A DNA stretch of 64,000 nt from Coix lacryma-jobi var. lacryma-jobi (taxonomy: Eukaryota > Streptophyta > Magnoliopsida > Poales > Poaceae): assembly GCA_009763385.1 (NCBI GenBank), contig CM019831.1, positions 78,522,815-78,586,814 of the forward strand, written 5' to 3'. The notes under the pieces were generated by a model. The model saw only the letters and a list, made by a program, of their open reading frames with translations, made no database searches and was not told where the DNA came from. Shown here one piece after another: positions 47,101 to 59,294 of this stretch. The position numbers were made by a program, and so were the translations under genes. The first letter of the stretch is position 1; each line of letters starts with the position of its first letter.

Positions 47101-50100
47101 GCGGCACCGTTCCTCTGGAAATGAAAGTGCGAAAAACCCACCAAACATGAGTTTTGGGTCAAACGGAGATGATTGGGTGCGTCCGTTGTGAAAAATTCAA
47201 CCATGAGTTTTTCGGTGCATCAGTGGGTAAAACGGCCCTCCTGCGCGAGTTTTACAGCACCGTTCCTCCAAAAATGAAAGTGCCAAAAACCCACCAAACA
47301 TGAGTTTCGGGTCAAACGGAGATGATTGGGTGCGTCCATTGGGAAAGATTGAACTGTTTGTTTTTCGGTGCATCCGTGGGTAAAATGGCTCTCCCGTACG
47401 AGTTTTGCGGCACCGTTCGTCTGGAAATGAAAGTGCCAATAACCCACCAAACATGAGTTTTGGGTCAAACGGAGATGATTGGGTGCGTCCGTTGCGAAAA
47501 ATTCAACCGTGAGTTTTTCGGTGCATCAGTGGTTAAAACGACCCTCCTGCGCGAGTTTTGCAGCACCGTTCCTCCAAAAATGAAAGTGCCAAAAACCCAC
47601 CAAACATGAGTTTCGGGTCAAACGTAGATGATTGGGTGCGTCCATTGTGAAAGATTGAACTGTTTGTTTTTCGGTGCATCCGTGGGTAAAATGGCCCTCC
47701 CGTACGAGTTTTGCGGCACCGTTCCTCCGGAAATGAAAGTGCCAAAAACCCATCAAACATGAGTTTTGGGTCAAACGGAGATGATTGGGTGCGTCCGTTG
47801 TGAAAAATTCAACCATGAGTTTTTCGGTGCATCAATGGGTAAAACGGCCCTCCCATACGAGTGTTGCGGTACCGTTCCTCCGGAAATGAAAGTGCCAAAA
47901 ACCCACCAAACAAGAGTTTTGGGTCAAACGGAGATGATTGGGTGCGTCCATTTTGAAAAATTCAACCGTGAGTTTTCCGGTGCATCAGTGGTGAAAACGG
48001 CCCTCCTGCGCGAGTTTTGCGGCACCGTTCCTCCGAAAATAAAAGTGCCAAAAACCCACCAAACATGAGTTTTGGGTCAAACGGAGATGATTGGGTGCAT
48101 CCGTTGCGAAAAATTCAACCGTGAATTTTTCGATGCATCAGTGGTTAAAACGGCCCTCCTGCGCGAGTTTTGCGGCACGGTTCCTCCGGAAATAAAAGTG
48201 CCAAAAACCCAACAAACATGAGTTTTGGGTCAAATGGAGATGATTTGGTGCTTCCGTTGCGAAAAATTCAACTGTGTGTTTTTCGGTGAATCAGTGGTTA
48301 AAACGGCCCTCCTGCGCGAGTTTTGCAGCACCGTTCCTCCAAAAATAAAAGTGCCAAAAACCCAACAAACATGAGTTTTGGGTCAAACGGAGATGATTGG
48401 GTGCGTCCGTGGCGAAAAATTCAATCGTGAGTTTTTCGGTGCATCAGTGGTTAAAACGGCCCTCCTACGCGAGTTTTGCAGCACCGTTCCTCCAAAAATG
48501 AAAGTGCCAAAAACCCACAAAACATGAGTTTCGGGTGAAACGGAGATGATTGGGTGCGTCCGTTGTGAAAGATTGAACTGTTTGTTTTTCGGTGCATCCG
48601 TTGGTAAAATGGCCCTCTCGTACGTGTTTTGTGGCACCGTTCCTCCGGAAATGAAAGTGTCAAAAACCCACCAAACATGAGTTTTGGGTCAAACGGAGAA
48701 GATTGGGTGCGTCCATTTTGAAAAATTCAACCGTGAGTTTTCCGGTGCATCAATGGTGAAAACAGCCCTTATGCGCGAGTTTTGCGGCTCCGTTCCTCTG
48801 AAAATAAAAGTGCCAAAACCCCACCAAACATGAGTTTTGGGTCAAACGGAGATGATTGGGTGCGTCCGTTGTGAAAAATTCAACCGTGAATATTTCGATG
48901 CATCAGTGGTTAAAACGGCACTCCTGCGCGAGTTTTGCGGCACCATTCCTCCGGAAATGAAAGTGCCGAAAACCCACCAAACATGAGTTTTGGGTCAAAC
49001 GGAGATGATTGGGTGCTTCCGTTGCGAAAAATTCAACCGTGAGTTTTTCGGTGCATCAGTGGTTAAAACGGCCCTCCTGCTCGAGTTTTGCAGCACCGTT
49101 CCTCCAAAAATAATAGTGCCAAAAACCCACCAAACATGAGTTTTGGGTCAAACGAAGATGATTGGGTAAAACAGCCCTCCCATACGAGTGTTTTGGCACC
49201 GTTCCTCCGGAAATGAAAGTGCCAAAAACCCACCAAACATGAGTTTTGGGTCAAACGGAGATAATTGGGTGCGTCCATTTTGAAAAATTCAACCGTGAGT
49301 TTTCCGGTGCATCAGTGGTGAAAATGGCCCTTCTGCGCGAGTGTTGCGGCACCGTTCCTCCGGAAATGAAAGTGCCAAAAACCCACCAAACATGAGTTTT
49401 GGGTCAAATGGGGATGATTGGGTGCGTCCGTTGTGAAAAATTCAACCGTGAATTTTTCGGTGCACCAGTGGTGAAAAAATGGCCCTCCTGCGCGAGTTTT
49501 GCGGCACCATTCCTCCGGAAATGAAAGTGCCGAAAACCCACCAAACATGAGTTTTGGGTCAAACGGAGATGATTGGGTGCTTCCGTTGTGAAAAATTCAA
49601 CCGTGAGTTTTTCGGTGCATCAATGGTTAAAACGGCCCACCTGCGCGAGTTTTGCAGCACCATTCCTCCAAAAATAATAGTGCCAAAAACCCACCAAACA
49701 TGAGTTTTGGGTCAAACAGAGATGATTGGGTGCGTCCGTTGTGAAAAATTCAACCGTGAGTTTTTCGGTGCATCAGAGGGTAAAATGACCCTCCTGCGCG
49801 AGTTTTGCGGCACCGTTCCTCCGGAAATGAAAGTGCCAAAAACCCACCAAACATGAGTTTTGGGTCAAATGGGGATGATTGGGTGCGTCCGTTGTGAAAA
49901 ATTCAACCGTGAATTTTTCGGTGCACCAGTGGTGAAAAAATGGCCCTCCTGCGCGAGTTTTGCGGCACCATTCCTCCGGAAATGAAAGTGCCGAAAACCC
50001 ACCAAACACGAGTTTTGGGTCAAACAGAGATGATTGGGTGCGTCCGTTGCGAAAAATTCAACCGTGAGTTTTTCGGTGCATCAGTGGTTAAAACGGCCCT

Positions 50101-53100
50101 CCTGCTCGAGTTTTGCAGCACCGTTCCTCCAAAATGAAAGTGTCAAAAATCCACCAAATAGGAGTTTTGGGTCAAACGGAGATGATTGAGTGCGTCCATT
50201 GTGAAAAATTCAATCATGAGTTTTTCGGTGCATCAGTGGGTAAAACGGCCCTCCCATACGAGTGTTGCGGCACCGTTCCTCCGGAAATGAAAGTGTCAAA
50301 AACCCACCAAACATGAGTTTTGGGTCAAACAGAGATGATTGGGTGCGTCCGTTGCGAAAAATTCAACCATGAGTTTTTCGGTGCATCAGTGGTTAAAACG
50401 ACCCTCCTGCGCGAGTTTTGCAGCACCGTTCCTCCAAAAATGAAAGTGCCAAAAACCCACCAAACATGAGTTTCGGGTCAAACGGAGATGATTGGGTGCG
50501 TCCATTGTGAAAGATTGAACTGTTTGTTTTTCGGTGCATCCGTGGGTAAAATGGCCCTCCCGTACGAGTTTTGCGGCACCGTTCCTCTGGAAATGAAAGT
50601 GCGAAAAACCCACCAAACATGAGTTTTGGGTCAAACGGAGATGATTGGGTGCGTCCGTTGTGAAAAATTCAACCATGAGTTTTTCGGTGCATCAGTGGGT
50701 AAAACGGCCCTCCTGCGCGAGTTTTACAGCACCGTTCCTCCAAAAATGAAAGTGCCAAAAACCCACCAAACATGAGTTTCGGGTCAAACGGAGATGATTG
50801 GGTGCGTCCATTGGGAAAGATTGAACTGTTTGTTTTTCGGTGCATCCGTGGGTAAAATGGCTCTCCCGTACGAGTTTTGCGGCACCGTTCGTCTGGAAAT
50901 GAAAGTGCCAATAACCCACCAAACATGAGTTTTGGGTCAAACGGAGATGATTGGGTGCGTCCGTTGCGAAAAATTCAACCGTGAGTTTTTCGGTGCATCA
51001 GTGGTTAAAACGACCCTCCTGCGCGAGTTTTGCAGCACCGTTCCTCCAAAAATGAAAGTGCCAAAAACCCACCAAACATGAGTTTCGGGTCAAACGTAGA
51101 TGATTGGGTGCGTCCATTGTGAAAGATTGAACTGTTTGTTTTTCGGTGCATCCGTGGGTAAAATGGCCCTCCCGTACGAGTTTTGCGGCACCGTTCCTCC
51201 GGAAATGAAAGTGCCAAAAACCCATCAAACATGAGTTTTGGGTCAAACGGAGATGATTGGGTGCGTCCGTTGTGAAAAATTCAACCATGAGTTTTTCGGT
51301 GCATCAATGGGTAAAACGGCCCTCCCATACGAGTGTTGCGGTACCGTTCCTCCGGAAATGAAAGTGCCAAAAACCCACCAAACAAGAGTTTTGGGTCAAA
51401 CGGAGATGATTGGGTGCGTCCATTTTGAAAAATTCAACCGTGAGTTTTCCGGTGCATCAGTGGTGAAAACGGCCCTCCTGCGCGAGTTTTGCGGCACCGT
51501 TCCTCCGAAAATAAAAGTGCCAAAAACCCACCAAACATGAGTTTTGGGTCAAACGGAGATGATTGGGTGCATCCGTTGCGAAAAATTCAACCGTGAATTT
51601 TTCGATGCATCAGTGGTTAAAACGGCCCTCCTGCGCGAGTTTTGCGGCACGGTTCCTCCGGAAATAAAAGTGCCAAAAACCCAACAAACATGAGTTTTGG
51701 GTCAAATGGAGATGATTTGGTGCTTCCGTTGCGAAAAATTCAACTGTGTGTTTTTCGGTGAATCAGTGGTTAAAACGGCCCTCCTGCGCGAGTTTTGCAG
51801 CACCGTTCCTCCAAAAATAAAAGTGCCAAAAACCCAACAAACATGAGTTTTGGGTCAAACGGAGATGATTGGGTGCGTCCGTGGCGAAAAATTCAATCGT
51901 GAGTTTTTCGGTGCATCAGTGGTTAAAACGGCCCTCCTACGCGAGTTTTGCAGCACCGTTCCTCCAAAAATGAAAGTGCCAAAAACCCACAAAACATGAG
52001 TTTCGGGTGAAACGGAGATGATTGGGTGCGTCCGTTGTGAAAGATTGAACTGTTTGTTTTTCGGTGCATCCGTTGGTAAAATGGCCCTCTCGTACGTGTT
52101 TTGTGGCACCGTTCCTCCGGAAATGAAAGTGTCAAAAACCCACCAAACATGAGTTTTGGGTCAAACGGAGAAGATTGGGTGCGTCCATTTTGAAAAATTC
52201 AACCGTGAGTTTTCCGGTGCATCAATGGTGAAAACAGCCCTTATGCGCGAGTTTTGCGGCTCCGTTCCTCTGAAAATAAAAGTGCCAAAACCCCACCAAA
52301 CATGAGTTTTGGGTCAAACGGAGATGATTGGGTGCGTCCGTTGTGAAAAATTCAACCGTGAATATTTCGATGCATCAGTGGTTAAAACGGCACTCCTGCG
52401 CGAGTTTTGCGGCACCATTCCTCCGGAAATGAAAGTGCCGAAAACCCACCAAACATGAGTTTTGGGTCAAACGGAGATGATTGGGTGCTTCCGTTGCGAA
52501 AAATTCAACTGTGAGTTTTTCGGTGCATCAGTGGTTAAAACGGCCCTCCTGCGCGAGTTTTGCAGCACCGTTCCTCCAAAAATAATAGTGCCAAAAACCC
52601 ACCAAACATGAGTTTTGGGTCAAACAGAGATGATTGGGTAAAACATCCCTCCCATACGAGTGTTGCGGCACCGTTCCTCCAGAAATGAAAGTGCCAAAAA
52701 CCCACCAAACATGAGTTTTGGGTCAAACGGAGATGATTGGGTGCGTCCATTTTGAAAAATTCAACCGTGAGTTTTCCGGTGCATCAGTGGTGAAAATGGC
52801 CCTTCTGCGCGAGTGTTGCGGCACCGTTCCCCCGGAAATGAAAGTGCCAAAAACCCACCAAACACGAGTTTTGGGTCAAACAGAGATGATTGGGTGCGTC
52901 CGTTGCGAAAAATTCAACCGTGAGTTTTTCGGTGCATGAGTGGTAAAAACGACCCTCCTGCGCGAGTTTTGCAGCACCGTTCCTCCAAAAATGAAAGTGC
53001 CAAAAACCCACCAAACATGAGTTTCGGGTCAAACGGAGATGATTGGGTGCGTCCATTGTGAAAGATTGAACTATTTTTTTTTGGTGCATCCGTGGGTAAA

Positions 53101-56100
53101 ATAGCCCTCTAGTACGTATTTTGCGGCACCGTTCCTTCGGAAATGAAAGTGCCAAAAACCCACCAAACATGAGTTTTGGGTCAAACAGAGATGATTGGGT
53201 GCGTCCGTTGTGACAAATTCAACCGTGAGTTTTTCGGTGCATCAGAGGGTAAAATGACCATCCTGCGCGAGTTTTGCGGCACCGTTCCTCCGGAAATGAA
53301 AGTGCCAAAAACCCACCAATCATGAGTTTTGGGTCAAATGGGGATGATTGGGTGCGTCCGTTGTGAAAAATTCAACCGTGAATTTTTCGGTGCACCAGTG
53401 GTGAAAAAATGGCCCTCCTGCGCGAGTTTTGCGGCACCATTCCTCCGGAAATGAAAGTGCCGAAAACCCACCAAACATGAGTTTTGGGTCAAACGGAGAT
53501 GATTGGGTGCTTCCGTTGCGAAAAATTCAACCGTGAGTTTTTCGGTGCATCAGTGGCTAAAACGGCCCTCCTGCGCGAGTTTTTGCAGCACATAAAAGTG
53601 CCAAAAACCCACCAAACATGACTTTTGGGTCAAACGGAGATGATTGGGTGTGTCCGTTGCGAAAAATTCAATCGTGAGTTTTTCGGTGCATCAATGGCTA
53701 AAACGGTCCTCCTGCGCGAGTTTTGCAGCACCGTTCCTCCAAAAATGAAAGTGTCAAAAACCCACCAAACATGAGTTTCGGGTGAAACAGAGATGATTGG
53801 GTGCGTCCGTTGTGAAAGATTGAACTGTTTGTTTTTCGGTGCATCCGTGGGTAAAATGGCCCTCCGGTACGTGTTTTGCGGCACCGTTCCTCCGGAAATG
53901 AAAGTGCCAAAAACCCACCAAACATGAGTTTTGGGTCAAACGGAGATGATTGGGTGCGTCCGTTGTGAAAAATTCAACCGTGAATTTTTCGGTGCATCAG
54001 TGCTGAAAACGGCCCTCCTGCGCGAGTTTTGGGGCTCCGTTCCTCCGGAAATAAAAGTGCCAAAAACCTACGAAACGTGAGATTTGGGTCAAACGAAGAT
54101 GATTGGGTGCGTCTGTTGCGAAAAATTCAACCGTGAGTTTTTCGGTGCATCAGTGGTTAAAACGGCCCTCCTGCGCGAGTTTTGCAGCACCGTTCCTCCA
54201 AAAATGAAAGTGCCAAAAACCCACCAAACATGAGTTTCGGGTCAAACGGAGATGATTGGGTGCGTCCATTGTGAAAGATTGAACGGTTTGTTTTTCGGTG
54301 CATCAGTGGGTAAAACGGCCCTCCCATACGAGTGTTGCGGCACCGTTCCTCCGGAAATGAATGTGTCAAAAACCCACCAAACATGAGTTTTGGGTCAAGC
54401 AGAGATGATTGGGTGCGTCTGTTGCGAAAAATTCAACCGTGAGTTTTTCGGTGCATCAGTGGTTAAAACGACCCTCCTGCGCGAGTTTTGCAGCACCGTT
54501 CCTCCAAAAATGAAAGTGCCAAAAACCCACCAAACATTAGTTTCGGGTCAAACGGAGATGATTGGGTGCGTCCATTGTGAAAGATTGAACTGTTTGTTTT
54601 TCAGTGCATCCGTGGGTAAAATGGCCCTCCCCGTACGAGTTTTGCGGCACCGTTCCTCTGGAAATGAAAGTGCCAAAAACCCACCAAACATGAGTTTTGG
54701 GTCAAACGGAGATGATTGGGTGCGTCCGTTGTGAAAAATTCAACCAAGAGTTTTTCGGTGCATCAGTGGGTAAAACGGCCCTCCCATACGAGTGTTGCGG
54801 TACCGTTCCTCCGGAAATGAATGTGCCAAAAACCCACCAAACATGAGTTTTGGGTCAAACGGAGATGATTGAGTGCGTCCATTTTGAAAAATTCAACCGT
54901 GAGTTTTCCGGTGCATCAGTGGTGAAAACGGCCCTCCTGCGCGAGTTTTGCGGCTCCGTTCCTCCGAAAATAAAAGTGCCAAAAACCCACCAAACATGAG
55001 TTTTGGGTCAAACGGAGATGATTGGGTGCGTCCGTTGCGAAAAATTCAACCGTGAATTTTTCGATGCATCAGTGGTTAAAACGGCCCTCCTGCGCGAGTT
55101 TTGCGGCACCGTTCCTCCGGAAATAAAAGTGCCAAAAACCCAACAAACATGAGTTTTGGGTCAAATGGAGATGATTGGGTGCTTCCGTTGCGAAAAATTC
55201 AACCGTGAGTTTTTCGGTGCATCAGTGGTTAAAACGGCCCTCCTGCGCGAGTTTTGCAGCACCGTTCCTCCAAAAATAAAAGTGCCAAAAACCCACCAAA
55301 CATGACTTTTGGGTCAAACGGAGATGATTGGGTGTGTCCGTTGCGAAAAATTCAATCGTGAGTTTTTCGGTGCATCAATGGCTAAAACGGTCCTCCTGCG
55401 CGAGTTTTGCAGCACCGTTCCTCCAAAAATGAAAGTGTCAAAAACCCACCAAACATGAGTTTCGGGTGAAACAGAGATGATTGGGTGCGTCCGTTGTGAA
55501 AGATTGAACTGTTTGTTTTTCGGTGCATCCGTGGGTAAAATGGCCCTCCGGTACGTGTTTTGCGGCACCGTTCCTCCGGAAATGAAAGTGCCAAAAACCC
55601 ACCAAACATGAGTTTTGGGTCAAACGGAGATGATTGGGTGCGTCCGTTGTGAAAAATTCAACCGTGAATTTTTCGGTGCATCAGTGCTGAAAACGGCCCT
55701 CCTGCGCGAGTTTTGGGGCTCCGTTCCTCCGGAAATAAAAGTGCCAAAAACCTACGAAACGTGAGATTTGGGTCAAACGAAGATGATTGGGTGCGTCTGT
55801 TGCGAAAAATTCAACCGTGAGTTTTTCGGTGCATCAGTGGTTAAAACGGCCCCTCCTGCGCGAGTTTTGCAGCACCGTTCCTCCAAAAATGAAAGTGCCA
55901 AAAACCCACCAAACATGAGTTTCGGGTCAAACGGAGATGATTGGGTGCGTCCATTGTGAAAGATTGAACGGTTTGTTTTTCGGTGCATCAGTGGGTAAAA
56001 CGGCCCTCCCATACGAGTGTTGCGGCACCGTTCCTCCGGAAATGAATGTGTCAAAAACCCACCAAACATGAGTTTGGGGTCAAGCAGAGATGATTGGGTG

Positions 56101-57551
56101 CGTCTGTTGCGAAAAATTCAACCGTGAGTTTTTCGGTGCATCAGTGGTTAAAACGACCCTCCTGCGCGAGTTTTGCAGCACCGTTCCTCCAAAAATGAAA
56201 GTGCCAAAAACCCACCAAACATTAGTTTCGGGTCAAACGGAGATGATTGGGTGCGTCCATTGTGAAAGATTGAACTGTTTGTTTTTCAGTGCATCCGTGG
56301 GTAAAATGGCCCTCCCCGTACGAGTTTTGCGGCACCGTTCCTCTGGAAATGAAAGTGCCAAAAACCCACCAAACATGAGTTTTGGGTCAAACGGAGATGA
56401 TTGGGTGCGTCCGTTGTGAAAAATTCAACCATGAGTTTTTCGGTGCATCAGTGGGTAAAACGGCCCTCCCATACGAGTGTTGCGGTACCGTTCCTCCGGA
56501 AATGAATGTGCCAAAAACCCACCAAACATGAGTTTTGGGTCAAACGGAGATGATTGAGTGCGTCCATTTTGAAAAATTCAACCGTGAGTTTTCCGGTGCA
56601 TCAGTGGTGAAAACGGCCCTCCTGCGCGAGTTTTGCGGCTCCGTTCCTCCGAAAATAAAAGTGCCAAAAACCCACCAAACATGAGTTTTGGGTCAAACGG
56701 AGATGATTGGGTGCGTCCGTTGCGAAAAATTCAACCGTGAATTTTTCGATGCATCAGTGGTTAAAACGGCCCTCCTGCGCGAGTTTTGCGGCACCGTTCC
56801 TCCGGAAATAAAAGTGCCAAAAACCCAACAAACATGAGTTTTGGGTCAAATGGAGATGATTGGGTGCTTCCGTTGCGAAAAATTCAACCGTGAGTTTTTC
56901 GGTGCATCAGTGGTTAAAACGGCCCTCCTGCGCGAGTTTTGCAGCACCGTTCCTCCAAAAATAAAAGTGCCAAAAACCCACCAAACATGACTTTTGGGTC
57001 AAACGGAGATGATTGGGTGTGTCCGTTGCGAAAAATTCAATCGTGAGTTTTTCGGTGCATCAATGGCTAAAACGGTCCTCCTGCGCGAGTTTTGCAGCAC
57101 CGTTCCTCCAAAATGAAAGTGTCAAAAACCCACCAAACATGAGTTTCGGGTGAAACAGAGATGATTGGGTGCGTCCGTTGTGAAAGATTGAACTGTTTGT
57201 TTTTCGGTGCATCCGTGGGTAAAATGGCCCTCCGGTACGTGTTTTGCGGCACCGTTCCTCCGGAAATGAAAGTGCCAAAAACCCACCAAACATGAGTTTT
57301 GGGTCAAACGGAGATGATTGGGTGCGTCCGTTGTGAAAAATTCAACCGTGAATTTTTCGGTGCATCAGTGCTGAAAACGGCCCTCCTGCGCGAGTTTTGG
57401 GGCTCCGTTCCTCCGGAAATAAAAGTGCCAAAAACCTACGAAACGTGAGATTTGGGTCAAACGAAGATGATTGGGTGCGTCTGTTGCGAAAAATTCAACC
57501 GTGAGTTTTTCGGTGCATCAGTGGTTAAAACGGCCCTCCTGCGCGAGTTTT
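35196..57551 (+). repeat. 153-bp centromeric satellite array, segment 5 (highly homogenised HORs)
   Basis: 22.4 kb of same-orientation monomers organised into nested HORs. From 35.2 to about 50 kb the 1,025-bp 7-mer dominates. Larger blocks of about 3,472 bp alternate with it between 41.2 and 52.6 kb. From about 53.6 kb the 1,684-bp 11-mer takes over. Bases 37063-38213, 42280-44579, 46778-49077 and 50250-52549 are near-copies of the start of the window. The last five bases (GTTTT, 57547-57551) are the left TSD of the miniature element. No gene is seen. Confidence 0.93.
38670..42150 (+). repeat. 1,025-bp 7-mer HOR, about 3.4 consecutive copies
   Basis: ATG landmarks at 39371, 39526, 39679, 39832, 39987 (ACGAG variant), 40140, 40243 and 40396 give monomer lengths 155, 153, 153, 155, 153, 103 and 153, totalling 1,025. 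The same pattern restarts every 1,025 bases: truncated-monomer junctions near 39146, 40171 and 41196, and GAGGGTAAAATGACC near 38731, 39756, 40781 and 41806. Further copies occur at about 35.2-36.9, 44.6-46.6 and 49.1-50.1 kb. Copies are almost identical. Confidence 0.92.
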
Positions 57552-58250
57552 TAATATGCGCGTATGTGTATGCAACACACGATGGTGGCCAAATCTTCAT
57601 GGTGTAGCATAAGAGAACTTGATAACTATCGCTGCATGACCTGATGAAGAGGTAGCGCACCACGAGATCAAGCACCCTCGACGAACTACCGAGACATCCA
57701 CCCTTCCATGCACCGACGAAACCAGCCCACGCAATCACGCCGTATAGACGTGAAGGCACAAACTGGGTGAACCGAAGCTCGGTGTTCTACAGCCCCCTCA
57801 GGAGTCGAAAGAACGAATGTTGCAAAGCACTCATGCCTTACGAAGGATTCCAAATATTCTCTCCATGAGAGGAGAAGAACACACACACGGTGGCTGTATT
57901 TCTCAAATGACTCTCTTGAAATGATGGATTACATGGTGTATTTGTACTAGGAACAACCCTCCTAGTTGGGTGTGACATAAAAGCAAGTGGAAGATCATCT
58001 TGGTGGAGAAACTGAAGGGTCTTCTTTCATTCCCGCGCAGCCACCAACAGCATGTGCAACATCCACTAAAATAGCCATAACTCCTAGCTCGGAAGTCCAA
58101 AAGATGCACCGTTTGATTAGTTGGAAACTAGACTTCAATCTCTTTCTGTTAATGTAAAATATGGATACTGAAACGTGGTCCAATATTGCAGGTACTGATG
58201 CAAGAAACTATCAAATCATCGTGGAGGTTGATTTATTTCTGTCCACATCA
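57552..58250 (-). repeat. 3' LTR of the miniature element (699 bp)
   Basis: Left-hand LTR in window order. It matches 58595-59294 except for one A lost near 57906. Predicted frames in it correspond to no protein I recognise. Confidence 0.92.
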
Positions 58251-58594
58251 TTCTCCCTCCCTTCAAAACGAGTCGTCCTCGACTCATGCTCATAGCAGCA
58301 GATTGGATGAACATTATTGGAAACTTGACTCAAGAAATAACCAAAAAAAACTTGATTATGGACACAAGAGAACTACAACCCCAATCGCAAACTGAGAATA
58401 ACTCCATATAGTAAGAATCAAACCATCGAATTGACCCGACGCAATGAGAGGAAACCAAAGTTTAAATCTCCCAAGGCACCCTATCAGCAGTCAGGGTTGA
58501 CTCAATCCTATCTTGGAATTGGAAAGCAACCTGCGAAGGAGGCTTGTATGGATAATCAGCTCACACCATGGCAACCAAGGCTCTGAATACCAAA
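58251..58594 (-). other. Interior of the miniature element (344 bp): polypurine tract and primer site
   Basis: The minus-strand purine tract GAAGGGAGGGAGAA lies at 58251-58264 against one LTR. The primer site TGGTATTCAGAGCC lies at 58579-58592 against the other and matches the initiator-Met primer TGGTATCAGAGCC with one extra T. Between them are about 310 bases with no long ORF and no gag or pol motif. Confidence 0.8.
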
Positions 58595-59294
58595 TAATAT
58601 GCGCGTATGTGTATGCAACACACGATGGTGGCCAAATCTTCATGGTGTAGCATAAGAGAACTTGATAACTATCGCTGCATGACCTGATGAAGAGGTAGCG
58701 CACCACGAGATCAAGCACCCTCGACGAACTACCGAGACATCCACCCTTCCATGCACCGACGAAACCAGCCCACGCAATCACGCCGTATAGACGTGAAGGC
58801 ACAAACTGGGTGAACCGAAGCTCGGTGTTCTACAGCCCCCTCAGGAGTCGAAAGAACGAATGTTGCAAAGCACTCATGCCTTACGAAGGATTCCAAATAT
58901 TCTCTCCATGAGAGGAGAAGAACACACACACGGTGGCTGTATTTCTCAAAATGACTCTCTTGAAATGATGGATTACATGGTGTATTTGTACTAGGAACAA
59001 CCCTCCTAGTTGGGTGTGACATAAAAGCAAGTGGAAGATCATCTTGGTGGAGAAACTGAAGGGTCTTCTTTCATTCCCGCGCAGCCACCAACAGCATGTG
59101 CAACATCCACTAAAATAGCCATAACTCCTAGCTCGGAAGTCCAAAAGATGCACCGTTTGATTAGTTGGAAACTAGACTTCAATCTCTTTCTGTTAATGTA
59201 AAATATGGATACTGAAACGTGGTCCAATATTGCAGGTACTGATGCAAGAAACTATCAAATCATCGTGGAGGTTGATTTATTTCTGTCCACATCA
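58595..59294 (-). repeat. 5' LTR of the miniature element (700 bp)
   Basis: Right-hand LTR in window order and the upstream LTR on the element strand. It ends at CCACATCA, followed by the TSD GTTTT and satellite GCAGCACCG. It has the same length as the solo LTR at 5618-6317. Confidence 0.92.

Larger units (their letters stand above)
57552..59294 (-). mobile_element. Complete miniature non-autonomous LTR retrotransposon (1,743 bp)
   Basis: Two direct repeats of 699 and 700 bp flank a 344-bp interior, inside a perfect TSD GTTTT (57547-57551 and 59295-59299). On the minus strand the LTR runs TGATGTGG to CATATTA, is followed by a tRNA-Met-like primer site, and the far LTR is preceded by the purine tract GAAGGGAGGGAGAA. 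The LTRs differ by one base of indel (TCTCAAATGAC versus TCTCAAAATGAC), so insertion was very recent. The interior encodes nothing recognisable, so mobilisation must be in trans. The TCGAGGACGA motif before the purine tract and the TGATG start match the 4.6-kb element, suggesting a Ty3/gypsy, possibly CRM, helper (inference). It is TRIM-like, but its LTRs are longer than usual for that class. Confidence 0.92.
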
